DNA of 64,000 bases from Dehalococcoidia bacterium (GTDB taxonomy: Bacteria > Chloroflexota > Dehalococcoidia > Tepidiformales > Tepidiformaceae): assembly GCA_020432045.1 (NCBI GenBank), contig JAGQHB010000004.1:1-64000 (forward strand). The letters are read 5' to 3'. A model generated the notes under the pieces. That model did no database searches, was not told where the DNA came from, and saw only the letters and a list, made by a program, of their open reading frames with translations. This document shows, piece after piece, positions 16,781 to 25,077 of this stretch (within the stretch, counting starts at the first letter, position 1; every line of letters begins with the position of its first letter). The translations under genes were made by a program, and so were the position numbers.

Positions 16781-17727
16781 GCTTCATCGCTACCAACGGC
16801 CAGGGCTTCGACTTTCCCGAACGGGTTCTCTGCCCCATACACGCTCGTGAGGATGTCCAGGAAATCGCGCAACGGCGGTGCGATTGCCCGATTCCGGAGG
16901 ATATGCACCCCCACCTCCCGCTGAGCAGGCTGTTCCATGTCGTGGATGGCGACGGCAATGAGTTCGCCGACCTCCAGTTCACGCTGAACGGAAAACGCTG
17001 GGAGGATGGCTATCCCGAGGCCAGCCGAGACCATGTGCTTCGTCGCCTCAAGCGAATCCAACTCCATAACGGATTCGGGCACCACGCCAACCCGGAGGAA
17101 CATGCTGTACACGAGCGTGTGGTAGCTCGATCCTCGTTCGAAAAAGAGGAATGGTTCGCGGCCCACTTCGGCTACCGCGACTCGACCGGCGCGCTCAAAC
17201 GGGTGCCCCGGCGGCACGACCAGGGTGAGGTCATCGTTGTAGAGATGAGACCCTTCGATATCGGGGTGCTGGGCGAGGCGGGACACCGCGACGTGGATCT
17301 CACCAGCCAACAGGTGGTCAATCACCTCTTCGGTGCTTCCTGACGTCAGGTGAATATGGACCCGTGGCCGGGTCTTCCGGAACGCCTTCACGACTCTCGG
17401 CAGTACGTAGGTTGCGATACTTGAACTCGCCCCCACCCGGATGCTGCCCACGTCGCCGTGCCGCACCGCCTCGATCGCGTCCGTCCCTTCCTGGACGGCT
17501 GTTAGCGCACGTTGTGCGTGTGGCATGAATGCGATCCCTGCATCCGTGAGCGTGACGCTGCGGCCAGTCCGTTCGAAAAGGCGTTCACCGAGCTCGCGCT
17601 CAAGCGTCTGGATCCGCGCCGTCACAGAAGGTTGCGTAAGAAACAGAGCCTCGGCCGCCCGCGAAAATGAGCGATGGCGGGCGACCTGCAGGAATGCTTC
17701 GAGCTGAGCGAGTTCAACGTTCCCCAA
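16777..17727 (-). CDS. LysR-family transcriptional regulator
   Basis: A 316-residue LTTR. The N-terminal winged helix-turn-helix (residues about 5-63) contains FLQVARHRSFSRAAEALFLTQPSVTARIQTLERELGERLF in the standard arrangement, followed by an effector domain beginning at GSIRVGASSSIATYVLPRV. The start is TTG 17727, supported by GGGAG 7 nt upstream and by the fit of the family N-terminus. It is unusual in being inside a co-directional run rather than divergent from its target; the overlapping amidohydrolase downstream is the obvious but unproven partner. Confidence 0.93.
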   Translation of the reverse strand: MGNVELAQLEAFLQVARHRSFSRAAEALFLTQPSVTARIQTLERELGERLFERTGRSVTLTDAGIAFMPHAQRALTAVQEGTDAIEAVRHGDVGSIRVGASSSIATYVLPRVVKAFRKTRPRVHIHLTSGSTEEVIDHLLAGEIHVAVSRLAQHPDIEGSHLYNDDLTLVVPPGHPFERAGRVAVAEVGREPFLFFERGSSYHTLVYSMFLRVGVVPESVMELDSLEATKHMVSAGLGIAILPAFSVQRELEVGELIAVAIHDMEQPAQREVGVHILRNRAIAPPLRDFLDILTSVYGAENPFGKVEALAVGSDEA

Positions 17728-17730
17728 GAG

Positions 17731-17979
17731 TTACTCCCGATCCCGAAACCATTGTGCGTTCGATTCAACAAAGCTGATCCACTCGTCCGGCACAGATGCC
17801 TCGTGGAAGATGGCTGTCACCGGGCAAACCAATTCACAGGCTGCGCAATCGATGCACTGGTCTGGATTAATGTAGTACTGCGGTGCGTCGTCCGTGGAGT
17901 GGATGCAGTCAACCGGGCATACATCCACGCACGAAGCGTCCTTCACACCGATGCAAGGTTGCGTAATGACGTATGGCAT
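17731..17979 (-). CDS. Ferredoxin, FdxA-type [3Fe-4S][4Fe-4S]
   Basis: An 82-residue electron carrier. The first cluster motif is C9-x7-C17-x3-C21-P and the second is CxxCxxCxxxCP (QCIDCAACELVCP), the pattern of seven-iron FdxA ferredoxins. I took the ATG of MPYVITQPC as the start, matching the family; an upstream in-frame TTG would add six residues. It is followed 3 bp later by the LysR gene and preceded by a 2Fe-2S ferredoxin gene and a DUF512 gene, hinting at electron supply to an iron-sulfur enzyme. Confidence 0.93.
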   Translation of the reverse strand: MPYVITQPCIGVKDASCVDVCPVDCIHSTDDAPQYYINPDQCIDCAACELVCPVTAIFHEASVPDEWISFVESNAQWFRDRE

Positions 17980-18006
17980 CGACCACCGTGCCTCCAATCC
18001 CCGTGA

Positions 18007-18318
18007 TCAAAGGGGATCTACCCCTCGCTTATATACCACGACATCGCCCAGCACTCGCGCCTGACAGGCAAGTCGCAGGCGCGCGTCGTCGGTTGCACGC
18101 GGGCCGCGCTGGCGAATGAGGTTACTTCTCTCGTAGCGGCCCATGCCGGTCATCCGCGACAGGCCCGAGAGAACCTCCATCGCACAGTTCGTGCACTCCC
18201 CGTTTCGGGCACAGCCGACAGGCCAGAACAGACCGTGCCTCTCCGCCGCTTCCATCACAGACTCGTGTTGGTTCGCTTCGATGATCGACCCGAGTGGCTC
18301 AATACGAATGCGGGGCAT
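18007..18318 (-). CDS. 2Fe-2S ferredoxin
   Basis: A 103-residue plant/adrenodoxin-fold ferredoxin. The ligands are C36, C42, C45 (CARNGECTNC) and C85 (LACQA), the CX5CX2C...C pattern of 2Fe-2S domains. There is no signal peptide, so it is cytosolic. It lies between the DUF512 protein gene (9 bp upstream) and the FdxA-type ferredoxin, in the same transcript direction. Confidence 0.9.
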   Translation of the reverse strand: MPRIRIEPLGSIIEANQHESVMEAAERHGLFWPVGCARNGECTNCAMEVLSGLSRMTGMGRYERSNLIRQRGPRATDDARLRLACQARVLGDVVVYKRGVDPL

Positions 18319-18327
18319 GGATCGATC

Positions 18328-19791
18328 CTACACGCCCGCAGTCACGGGCTCATCCTGCTCGACCCAGGCGGCAGCGGCAGGGAGCGTACCCTCCATCGGC
18401 TGGCTCCACATAGCACCGTTCGAGTGCAAACCGCGTTCTGGGCGGCTTGCGCGTCCTTGAATGACTTCCGCAATTTCACTCCACTGGCTGGCGAAGACGA
18501 CGGGTACGCCAACGCTGCTTTCAACCTCGGCCGGAGTCATGCCATCCAGGAACCGCTGTCCGAAATAGTCCAGGCTCGGGCGGGGAAGCACGACGATGTC
18601 CGCTCCACCGGCCACCCCGGTCAGTGCGCGTACATAGTCCGCTCCGGGGAGCAGGCCGGCGACGTTGACGCGCTCACCGAAGAGCGTATTGCTTACCGCC
18701 ACGACCTCAATACTCGCGCCAAGCAGCGGGCCAGCCTCTGCCGCTATGTCCGCAAGGACCGGCGCGGCGAGGGACCCCGTGGCAATCACGAGCCGGCGCA
18801 CCACCGGCGAGCGAGGGCGGGCTCTGAGCCGGTTCCGCGCCCGGCGCCAGTCTTCAAACATGGTCCGCACCATCCCGACACCGTTCTCGTACTGTGAAAA
18901 TCCGTCGTATGCCGCTCTGCCCGGTATGCGCATCCCCGAAGCCAGGTAGTATTCGTCGCTGCACTGGGCCACCGTCACCCCGTGCTCCCGCCGGCATTGT
19001 CGCTGAATCGGCCGTAGCATCTCGACGATCGACCGTGCGTACTCGGCGGTTGGGCGCTCAAGGCGGATGCCATCACGGGATTCCGACCACTCTTCGAGCT
19101 TCGGACTTGCCCCCACCGGGACCACGGAAACGGTCTGCACCACCGGATACATGGCGACAAGTTCCCGGACGGACCGTTCCAGCTTCTGGCCATCGTTTAC
19201 GCCGGGACACAGTACGATCTGGGTGTGCACACGAAGGCCGAGGGCGCCCAGCCGCGCGATCTGTTCCAGCACATCCGGTGCTGTCGCATTACCGAGCATC
19301 GCCCGGCGGAGTTCCACGTCCGTGGCGTGGACTGAGACATTGAGTGGGCTCAGGCGCTGTTCGGCGAGCCGCTCCCAGTCCGAACCGTCCAGGTTCGTCA
19401 ACGTCACAAAGTTGCCGTGGAGAAAGCTCAGGCGGTAGTCGTCGTCTTTTAGGTACAGCGGCTTCCGTAGCCCGCGTGGCAGCCCCTTGAGGAAGCAGAA
19501 AAAACAGTTGTTATTGCAGAGCGTCAGGTCGTCCCAGGTCGCCCGCTCAAACTCGATGCCGATGTCTTCGTCGATTTCCTTTTCGAAGACGAGCAGTTCC
19601 TCCAGCCCGTTCGCTTTTCGGATGTGGACCTGTACCTCGTCAGCGGCCTGGTAGAACTGGTAGTCCACGGCATCGCGTAGGACGCGGCCATCCAGTTCTA
19701 GCAGTTCATCTCCCGGTTCGATGCCAGCAAATTCGGCGAGCGAGCCTGGACGAACACCGGAGATCAGAGCCGGGCCTGGAGTGCGGATCAC
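18328..19791 (-). CDS. DUF512 radical-SAM-like protein with N-terminal PDZ domain
   Basis: A 487-residue protein with a short N-terminal PDZ-like domain (VRPGSLAEFAGIEPGDELLELDG), a radical-SAM-like core with the Cx3Cx2C motif CNNNCFFC near residue 91-98, and a C-terminal DUF512 domain containing the conserved SQYENGVGM and IATGSLAAPVL segments. This architecture is known from Clostridia, cyanobacteria and Chloroflexota, and its reaction is unassigned. It overlaps ispH by 4 bp and is followed by two ferredoxin genes that could serve as its reductants (inference). Confidence 0.88.
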   Translation of the reverse strand: MIRTPGPALISGVRPGSLAEFAGIEPGDELLELDGRVLRDAVDYQFYQAADEVQVHIRKANGLEELLVFEKEIDEDIGIEFERATWDDLTLCNNNCFFCFLKGLPRGLRKPLYLKDDDYRLSFLHGNFVTLTNLDGSDWERLAEQRLSPLNVSVHATDVELRRAMLGNATAPDVLEQIARLGALGLRVHTQIVLCPGVNDGQKLERSVRELVAMYPVVQTVSVVPVGASPKLEEWSESRDGIRLERPTAEYARSIVEMLRPIQRQCRREHGVTVAQCSDEYYLASGMRIPGRAAYDGFSQYENGVGMVRTMFEDWRRARNRLRARPRSPVVRRLVIATGSLAAPVLADIAAEAGPLLGASIEVVAVSNTLFGERVNVAGLLPGADYVRALTGVAGGADIVVLPRPSLDYFGQRFLDGMTPAEVESSVGVPVVFASQWSEIAEVIQGRASRPERGLHSNGAMWSQPMEGTLPAAAAWVEQDEPVTAGV

Positions 19792-20717
19792 GCCGAGCAG
19801 ATCTCGACGACACGCTTCTCGACGGCATCAATCGAAGCGTCCGGCGTCGAAGCACCCGCCGTAAGTCCGACGCGGTCAACGCCAAGGAACCACGCGGGCT
19901 CTATCTCATCCGGGCCTTCGATGTGATAGGCCGCCGCGCCCTGCTCCCGGCAGACTTCTGCAAGATGGCGCGTATTCGCGCTCTTGCGGCCACCAACGAC
20001 GAGCATCACCTGGACGGACTGGGCCAGCCTTGCAGCTGCCTCCTGTTGCGCGGTCGTCGCATGGCACAGCGTGTTCACGACGTGGAGTTCGAAGTTGTGA
20101 TCGCGCTGCAGGAGCATCAGGTTGGACACGAACCTGGCAAAGTCCTCCACTTTGTGGGTGGTCTGGACCATCACGCCTACCTTGTTCGGGAATCCCCCGG
20201 GAAAGCCGTCAATCACCCCTCGAAGCACGTCGATATCCGGCGAATCAACAATCGTCGCTCTCGAAAGACCATCGTCATCAAGCGTCCAGCCCATGATCCC
20301 ACGGACTTCCTTGTGGCCCGGGTCTCCGAAGACCAGCAGATGCCACCCTTCTCGCACAAATTTCTGCGCATAGCGTTGTGCGCGCGTCACGATCGGGCAC
20401 GTGGTATCAACGATATCGAGGCCACTCTGCTCCAGCTGGCGGATCACCCGCTCACCGACACCATGGGCGGTGATGGCAATTCGACCAGATTGGACGCGTT
20501 CTGCCGTTGCCACGCCGATATCCCCGTCGACATCGTCGGGCCCGGGCAGCTGATGCACCCCGACCTCCTCCAGATGCCGCACAACATGCGGGTTGTGCAC
20601 GATTTCGCCCACACTGAACACGGGCGCGTTCGGCCGCGCTTCCGACTCCATGATCTGCACGGCACGGCGAACCCCCATGCAGAATCCCATGTCACTCGCG
20701 CGGATTACCTGGACCAT
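19788..20717 (-). CDS. ispH: 4-hydroxy-3-methylbut-2-enyl diphosphate reductase
   Basis: Last enzyme of the MEP isoprenoid pathway, converting HMBPP to IPP and DMAPP with an iron-sulfur cluster. 309 residues. The three cluster cysteines are C13 (MGFCMGVRRAV), C107 (DTTCPIV) and C218 (NTLCHATT). HNPHVV, TAHGV, GDPGHKEVRG and a SANTRHL segment match the active-site loops. Electrons could come from the ferredoxins encoded two genes downstream. It is preceded by the Cmk-PlsC fusion gene, an association seen in other bacteria. Confidence 0.96.
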   Translation of the reverse strand: MVQVIRASDMGFCMGVRRAVQIMESEARPNAPVFSVGEIVHNPHVVRHLEEVGVHQLPGPDDVDGDIGVATAERVQSGRIAITAHGVGERVIRQLEQSGLDIVDTTCPIVTRAQRYAQKFVREGWHLLVFGDPGHKEVRGIMGWTLDDDGLSRATIVDSPDIDVLRGVIDGFPGGFPNKVGVMVQTTHKVEDFARFVSNLMLLQRDHNFELHVVNTLCHATTAQQEAAARLAQSVQVMLVVGGRKSANTRHLAEVCREQGAAAYHIEGPDEIEPAWFLGVDRVGLTAGASTPDASIDAVEKRVVEICSA

Positions 20718-20741
20718 GTGTACGAACCCATCCCCTCAATC

Positions 20742-22169
20742 CTACTGCCGGCTACTTCCACTGGAACCAGTATAGGTACCCCCGTAAGCAGCCGGTAGCA
20801 GCGCCCTGATGGCGCCATCGATGGCGTCCGTAAGCTGGCTCACCTGCGCCTCCGTGGGCCGCTTCACGCGTTCGACCGGGATCGGCTCACCGATTCGGAC
20901 TGCGATAGCCGGCCTTCGCAGGAACACACGGACGCCCTTGATGCGCTCGGTCCCGGTGAGAGCGCAGGGCACGACCGTGGCGCCCGACCGCAGCGCGATC
21001 AGCGCCGTGCCGGGATGCGGGCGAGCCATCTGCCCATCCCGGCTCCTGGTGCCCTCGGGGAACATGCCAAGAGCTCCACCCTGGCGGAGGATCCGCTCGG
21101 CAGTGAGCATCGCGGCGACGTCCGCATCAAAGCGCCGCACGGGAAATGCACCATAGAGTTTCACAAGCAACCCCACGGGCCCCCTGAACAGCTCAGCCTT
21201 GGCCATGAACCGTACCCGTCGAGGGCGTCCGAGTGCCGTGCCAAGAATGGGTGGGTCGACAAAGTTCAGGTGGTTGGCGACGACGATCATGGGACCCTCT
21301 GGCGGGATCTCACCATCACGCGAGACAGACCAACGGGTCACCAGAAACAGGATGAGCCGGATTGGATATTGCGTCCCCCAGTAGAAGGGGGACACGAGTT
21401 TCGCCATCCACCCACTGGCAGCTGCAGCGCGCGGCCCGCCGGTCTTCGTTGCGGTGTCAGGCGTGCCGGCTGCCGCCGCTGCAAATTCCGCCCGGCTCAC
21501 AATGAGATCCCGCGCTTTCTGAAGTACTTCGGCCTCCGACAGTGCCGTGGAGTCAAGGACAAGGGCATCGGCAGCAGGTTTAAGCGGGCTCACTTCGCGC
21601 TTCGAGTCGGTCTCATCCCGGCCACTTATGTCCTGATGAGCTTTGTCGACAGACCCGGGCCCCCCGGATGCCTCGCTCTGGGCGCCTCGCCGCTTCGCCC
21701 GCTCTTCGGGAGAAGCAGTCAGGAAGATCTTTACCGGCGCATCCGGCAGGACCACGGTCCCGATATCGCGGCCCGCAAGGATCACTTGGCCAGCGGCCGC
21801 CAGTTCCCGCTGCCGGGCAACCATCGCCGTCCGGACGCCGGTAATGGCGCTGTACTCGCTGACCGAAGACTCAACGTCGTCGTCCCTCAGCCGGGCGGTC
21901 ACGTCCGTACCATCCAGGAGGATTCGTGTGTCGAGACTCACCTCGGTCGTCATCACGAGTTGCGACGCAAGCGCCTCGCACGCAGGTGTATCAGATGCAG
22001 GGATTCCCGCCTCTATCGCAGCGACCGTGAAGGCCCGGTACATCGCTCCGGTGTCCAGGAAACCGAAGCCAAACTCGCGAGCGAGGGCCCGGCCCACCGT
22101 TGTCTTCCCCGACGCGGCGGGGCCGTCAATCGCGATCGGCGATGGAACAGGCTGGGAGGAGGACGGCAT
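20742..22169 (-). CDS. cmk: Fused cytidylate kinase / 1-acylglycerol-3-phosphate acyltransferase
   Basis: Two enzymes in one chain of about 475 residues. The N-terminal half (to about residue 230) is CMP kinase: P-loop IDGPAASGKTT, FLDTGAMYRAF, GRDIGTVVLPDA. The C-terminal half (about 260-465) is a PlsC acyltransferase with the HX4D motif NHLNFVDP and FPEGTRSRDG, preceded by one hydrophobic segment near YPIRLILFLV that could attach it to the membrane. Pyrimidine nucleotide synthesis and phosphatidic acid synthesis are thus fused; CTP is needed for CDP-diacylglycerol, which may be the link. ATG 22169 is preferred to TTG 22178. It starts 11 bp past the rluB stop. Confidence 0.92.
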   Translation of the reverse strand: MPSSSQPVPSPIAIDGPAASGKTTVGRALAREFGFGFLDTGAMYRAFTVAAIEAGIPASDTPACEALASQLVMTTEVSLDTRILLDGTDVTARLRDDDVESSVSEYSAITGVRTAMVARQRELAAAGQVILAGRDIGTVVLPDAPVKIFLTASPEERAKRRGAQSEASGGPGSVDKAHQDISGRDETDSKREVSPLKPAADALVLDSTALSEAEVLQKARDLIVSRAEFAAAAAGTPDTATKTGGPRAAAASGWMAKLVSPFYWGTQYPIRLILFLVTRWSVSRDGEIPPEGPMIVVANHLNFVDPPILGTALGRPRRVRFMAKAELFRGPVGLLVKLYGAFPVRRFDADVAAMLTAERILRQGGALGMFPEGTRSRDGQMARPHPGTALIALRSGATVVPCALTGTERIKGVRVFLRRPAIAVRIGEPIPVERVKRPTEAQVSQLTDAIDGAIRALLPAAYGGTYTGSSGSSRQ

Positions 22170-22180
22170 CCGGCCCAATG

Positions 22181-22969
22181 CTACCGTCCCGCGCTCTTTC
22201 CGTGCGGCCCGGAGCGGCTTTCGGGGCCCACTGCGGCCGCATAGAGTGCTGCCACCTCGGCATCAGTGAGTTCGCGAAATGCGCCCCTTCCGAGCGTCCC
22301 GAGTGCAAGCGGCCCCACGCGCACGCGCCGCAGCAACAGCACCCGCTTACCTGCCACCGTCATCATCCGGCGGATTTCGCGCTTCTTTCCCTCGCCAAGT
22401 GTCAACAGCACCCAGGCCGCTGGAGGTAGCGACTCGTCGAATTCGGCCGCGGGAGGCATCGCCTCCACAACGGAAAGGGCACGGAGCCGCTCTCCCTCGT
22501 TCATCACGCCGCGAACGAGGCGGGCCTGGTCGGCACGCGAAAGCGGCGCGTCCAGCCCCACCAGGTACTGCTTCTCAACTTCGTGTTTGGGATGGATCAA
22601 GAGCTGCGTCAGGTTGCCGTCATTCGTAAGGATCAAGAGTCCTTCGCTGTCGGCATCCAGCCGGCCCACCGGGTGGAGTTTCACATCGCCGAGTGGGACA
22701 AGGTCCAGCACGGTCTCCCGGCCCTGTTCGTCACTCGCCGTGGTGATAATCCCGGCCGGCTTGTTGAGCAGGATGTAGCGGTAACGTGAGCGGTCGACGG
22801 GCACACCGTCGACCATAACCTCATCGGAATCGAGGTCAGCGCGCGCGCCGAGTTCGACGACAACAGTGCCGTTCACAGCGACGCGTCCATCGAGGATCAT
22901 CTCCTCGGCCACGCGCCGCGAAGCGATGCCAGCATTCGAGAGGATTTTCTGGAGTCGTTCAACCACCAC
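22181..22969 (-). CDS. rluB: RluB/RsuA-family rRNA pseudouridine synthase
   Basis: A 262-residue protein with an N-terminal S4 RNA-binding domain (ERLQKILSNAGIASRRVAEEMI) and a pseudouridine synthase domain. The catalytic Asp is in GRLDADSEGLLILTNDG, and LNKPAGIITT, EVEKQYLV and EGKKREIRRM are family hallmarks. It modifies a uridine in 23S (or 16S) rRNA; the exact site cannot be inferred. The start is GTG 22969, overlapping the stop of the secreted lamin-tail protein by 11 bp. ScpB, a common neighbour of this gene, is not adjacent here, although scpA is elsewhere in the window. Confidence 0.93.
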   Translation of the reverse strand: MVVERLQKILSNAGIASRRVAEEMILDGRVAVNGTVVVELGARADLDSDEVMVDGVPVDRSRYRYILLNKPAGIITTASDEQGRETVLDLVPLGDVKLHPVGRLDADSEGLLILTNDGNLTQLLIHPKHEVEKQYLVGLDAPLSRADQARLVRGVMNEGERLRALSVVEAMPPAAEFDESLPPAAWVLLTLGEGKKREIRRMMTVAGKRVLLLRRVRVGPLALGTLGRGAFRELTDAEVAALYAAAVGPESRSGPHGKSAGR

Positions 22970-24938
22970 GCGTTGCCCTCAGTTCCCGGCGAAGCCTTTC
23001 GATGGCGAAGGGCGCGCTGAAGACTCCAATGGTCACGCAGATACCAAGGATGATCCATGGCGTCCGCTGCGGTGCCGGTTCCGGCCGCATGGCGAGGTCG
23101 CGGTCAAGCAGTGACTGGCCGGGCTCGGAGCCCGTGGGGGTGTCGGTCGCCATCGCCATGCCCGGGCTCGGCCGTGCCTTCGAATACCATTCCCCGGTGG
23201 TGATGTCCCGCGAGAGCGACCTGCCGGCGCCGGGCGCAGGAAATCCGCCCAGGTCCGCCCCATACGCGATCGAGTCGACCACCTCGCCGTCCGGATTCAG
23301 GAGCCTGACGACGTCGCCGTCGTTCGCCAGACCCGTCCCGATCTCACCGTCAGGCACGATGACAGCCGGCACGTCACCGACGTCAGCGGAACGGCCGCGG
23401 ATAACAAGGAATCCGCCGGGATCGAGCAACGCCGGCCCCGGAATCGCGTCCATTGCGGTCGCGTCACCGACGTACCAACCACCCAAATCGACCACGTCGG
23501 ACCCGTTGTTGTACACCTCGATCCACTCGTACGGCCCGTCGCGTCCGCTCTCTGGCGGGTCCGGCATTATTTCGCTCAGGCAGATGGAGCAGTTGAGCGC
23601 GGGCCACAACCCAGAGCCCGTCCGCGGCGGAAGCGGGATAACGGGACGGGGAGACGCCGAAACGCCAGGTGTACCTGTCTCCATGGCGGTGGCCATGGGA
23701 GTGGGCGTTCCGGCCATCTCAGCCGCGGGCGTCGCCGACGGCATGGGCATCGAATCCTCTGGTACTGAGACCTGGACAAACGAAGCGTCGTCGAACACTG
23801 CAGCTGCAGGAAACGGCGAGCGAAGCATGATTCGAAACCGGGCAGAGCGCACGCCCGGCGGCGCCTGGACGGGGCCTGTGTCGAGCTGCACCCACGTCGT
23901 TGACGGCGAGCGCAGTGACTCCGTCCCATCAACCGAAGGGCCGTCGCCGTCGAACGTTGGATACCAGAGGACGCTCACGGAGAGTTCGGCGCTTCCGGCA
24001 GTCACACGACCCATCGCCCCACCCCGGTACCAGGCACCCGCTTCGACCGCGACAAGCTGGTGCACCCATTTTGTGGAATCAGTCTGCGAGATAAGGACTG
24101 CCGCGCCTGAACCGTCGATCCCGGACGGCGACGCCGAAAGGATGCCACCGAACTTCGCCCACATGAGCGGAAGCCCATCGACGATGAACTCGAATCCGGG
24201 ATTCTGGAGCAGCTCTTCGCCAGGCTCGCGACCGGTGGGACCGGGGATCGCGACCCCTGGCTTCGACACAGTCCCACGGGGTGGGGTGGACGTGCGAATG
24301 CCCGGCCGTACCGGCGTCGCGCCTGGCATGGGCGTCTGCGTGCCCGTCGATGTCGGAGTCGGCGTTGCTGTGTTTGTGGCGGTGGGCGTAAAGGTCGGCG
24401 TTGGGCTCGGCTGAGGGGCGTCATCGAGGGAGGCATCGTCGAAGACGGCTGCGGCGCCGGCGCCAAGCGGGGACACGGCGAGACGCATCCCTACGTACGC
24501 CGCTCCCGCCGGCGCTGTGGCGACAACCTGGATCGATGTGAAACTCGACGGCGCGAGGATGGTGGTCTCGACCGGAAGCACGACCTCCTGGAGCCCGCTG
24601 TTCAGGAACGTCAATCGCAGGGAGAGCTGCGAACTGCCGGTGGCGGCCACCGCCTGAACCGAACCGGTGTACACCGTTCCCGGGGTCGCGGCGACGTACT
24701 GTGAAAGCGAACCGGCCCCGTCGATGCGCGCAGCCGATCCGGACACCGAAGGCGTGGACACGGCGGTGACATTCCCCGATGCCGACCAGCCGAGTGGCTC
24801 ACCTGCGTCCCAGATCTCGAACGATCTGTTCTCGACCAACTCGGCGGCTGCGGCCTGCCGGGCACGGGGCGAGCCGAGGGCCCCCGCCGCAAGCAACAGG
24901 CCCAGCACCAACAAGGAGGCCGTGAGGAGCGCTCGCAC
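22959..24938 (-). CDS. Secreted lamin-tail-domain protein with C-terminal membrane anchor
   Basis: About 659 residues from a GTG at 24938; the open frame extends further upstream but into the divergent gene's promoter region. The N-terminus is a signal peptide (RALLTASLLVLGLLLAAGALG). Two similar modules follow, each starting with a NRSFEIWDAGEPLGW / NPGFEFIVDGLPLMW motif and resembling carbohydrate-binding-like jelly-roll folds; they are joined by a Pro/Thr-rich linker. A lamin-tail domain (SEIMPDPPESG...YEWIEVYNNG...LGGWYVGD) comes next. The end is one membrane helix (WIILGICVTIGVFSAPFAI) and a basic tail, so the protein is displayed outside and anchored. First gene of the minus-strand run. 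Confidence 0.82.
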   Translation of the reverse strand: MRALLTASLLVLGLLLAAGALGSPRARQAAAAELVENRSFEIWDAGEPLGWSASGNVTAVSTPSVSGSAARIDGAGSLSQYVAATPGTVYTGSVQAVAATGSSQLSLRLTFLNSGLQEVVLPVETTILAPSSFTSIQVVATAPAGAAYVGMRLAVSPLGAGAAAVFDDASLDDAPQPSPTPTFTPTATNTATPTPTSTGTQTPMPGATPVRPGIRTSTPPRGTVSKPGVAIPGPTGREPGEELLQNPGFEFIVDGLPLMWAKFGGILSASPSGIDGSGAAVLISQTDSTKWVHQLVAVEAGAWYRGGAMGRVTAGSAELSVSVLWYPTFDGDGPSVDGTESLRSPSTTWVQLDTGPVQAPPGVRSARFRIMLRSPFPAAAVFDDASFVQVSVPEDSMPMPSATPAAEMAGTPTPMATAMETGTPGVSASPRPVIPLPPRTGSGLWPALNCSICLSEIMPDPPESGRDGPYEWIEVYNNGSDVVDLGGWYVGDATAMDAIPGPALLDPGGFLVIRGRSADVGDVPAVIVPDGEIGTGLANDGDVVRLLNPDGEVVDSIAYGADLGGFPAPGAGRSLSRDITTGEWYSKARPSPGMAMATDTPTGSEPGQSLLDRDLAMRPEPAPQRTPWIILGICVTIGVFSAPFAIERLRRELRATRGG

Positions 24939-25077
24939 GGTGACCGGAATCCTACCCGAACCAGCGTGCGCTCGGAAAAAGAAGCCGCTCCCTCCAAACG
25001 ACAGCTGGCGCGCATTCGTCGTAGGCTGATGCCAATGGCGAAGACACCGCGGCCGCCGGCGCAGCAGGTCCCGAGCC

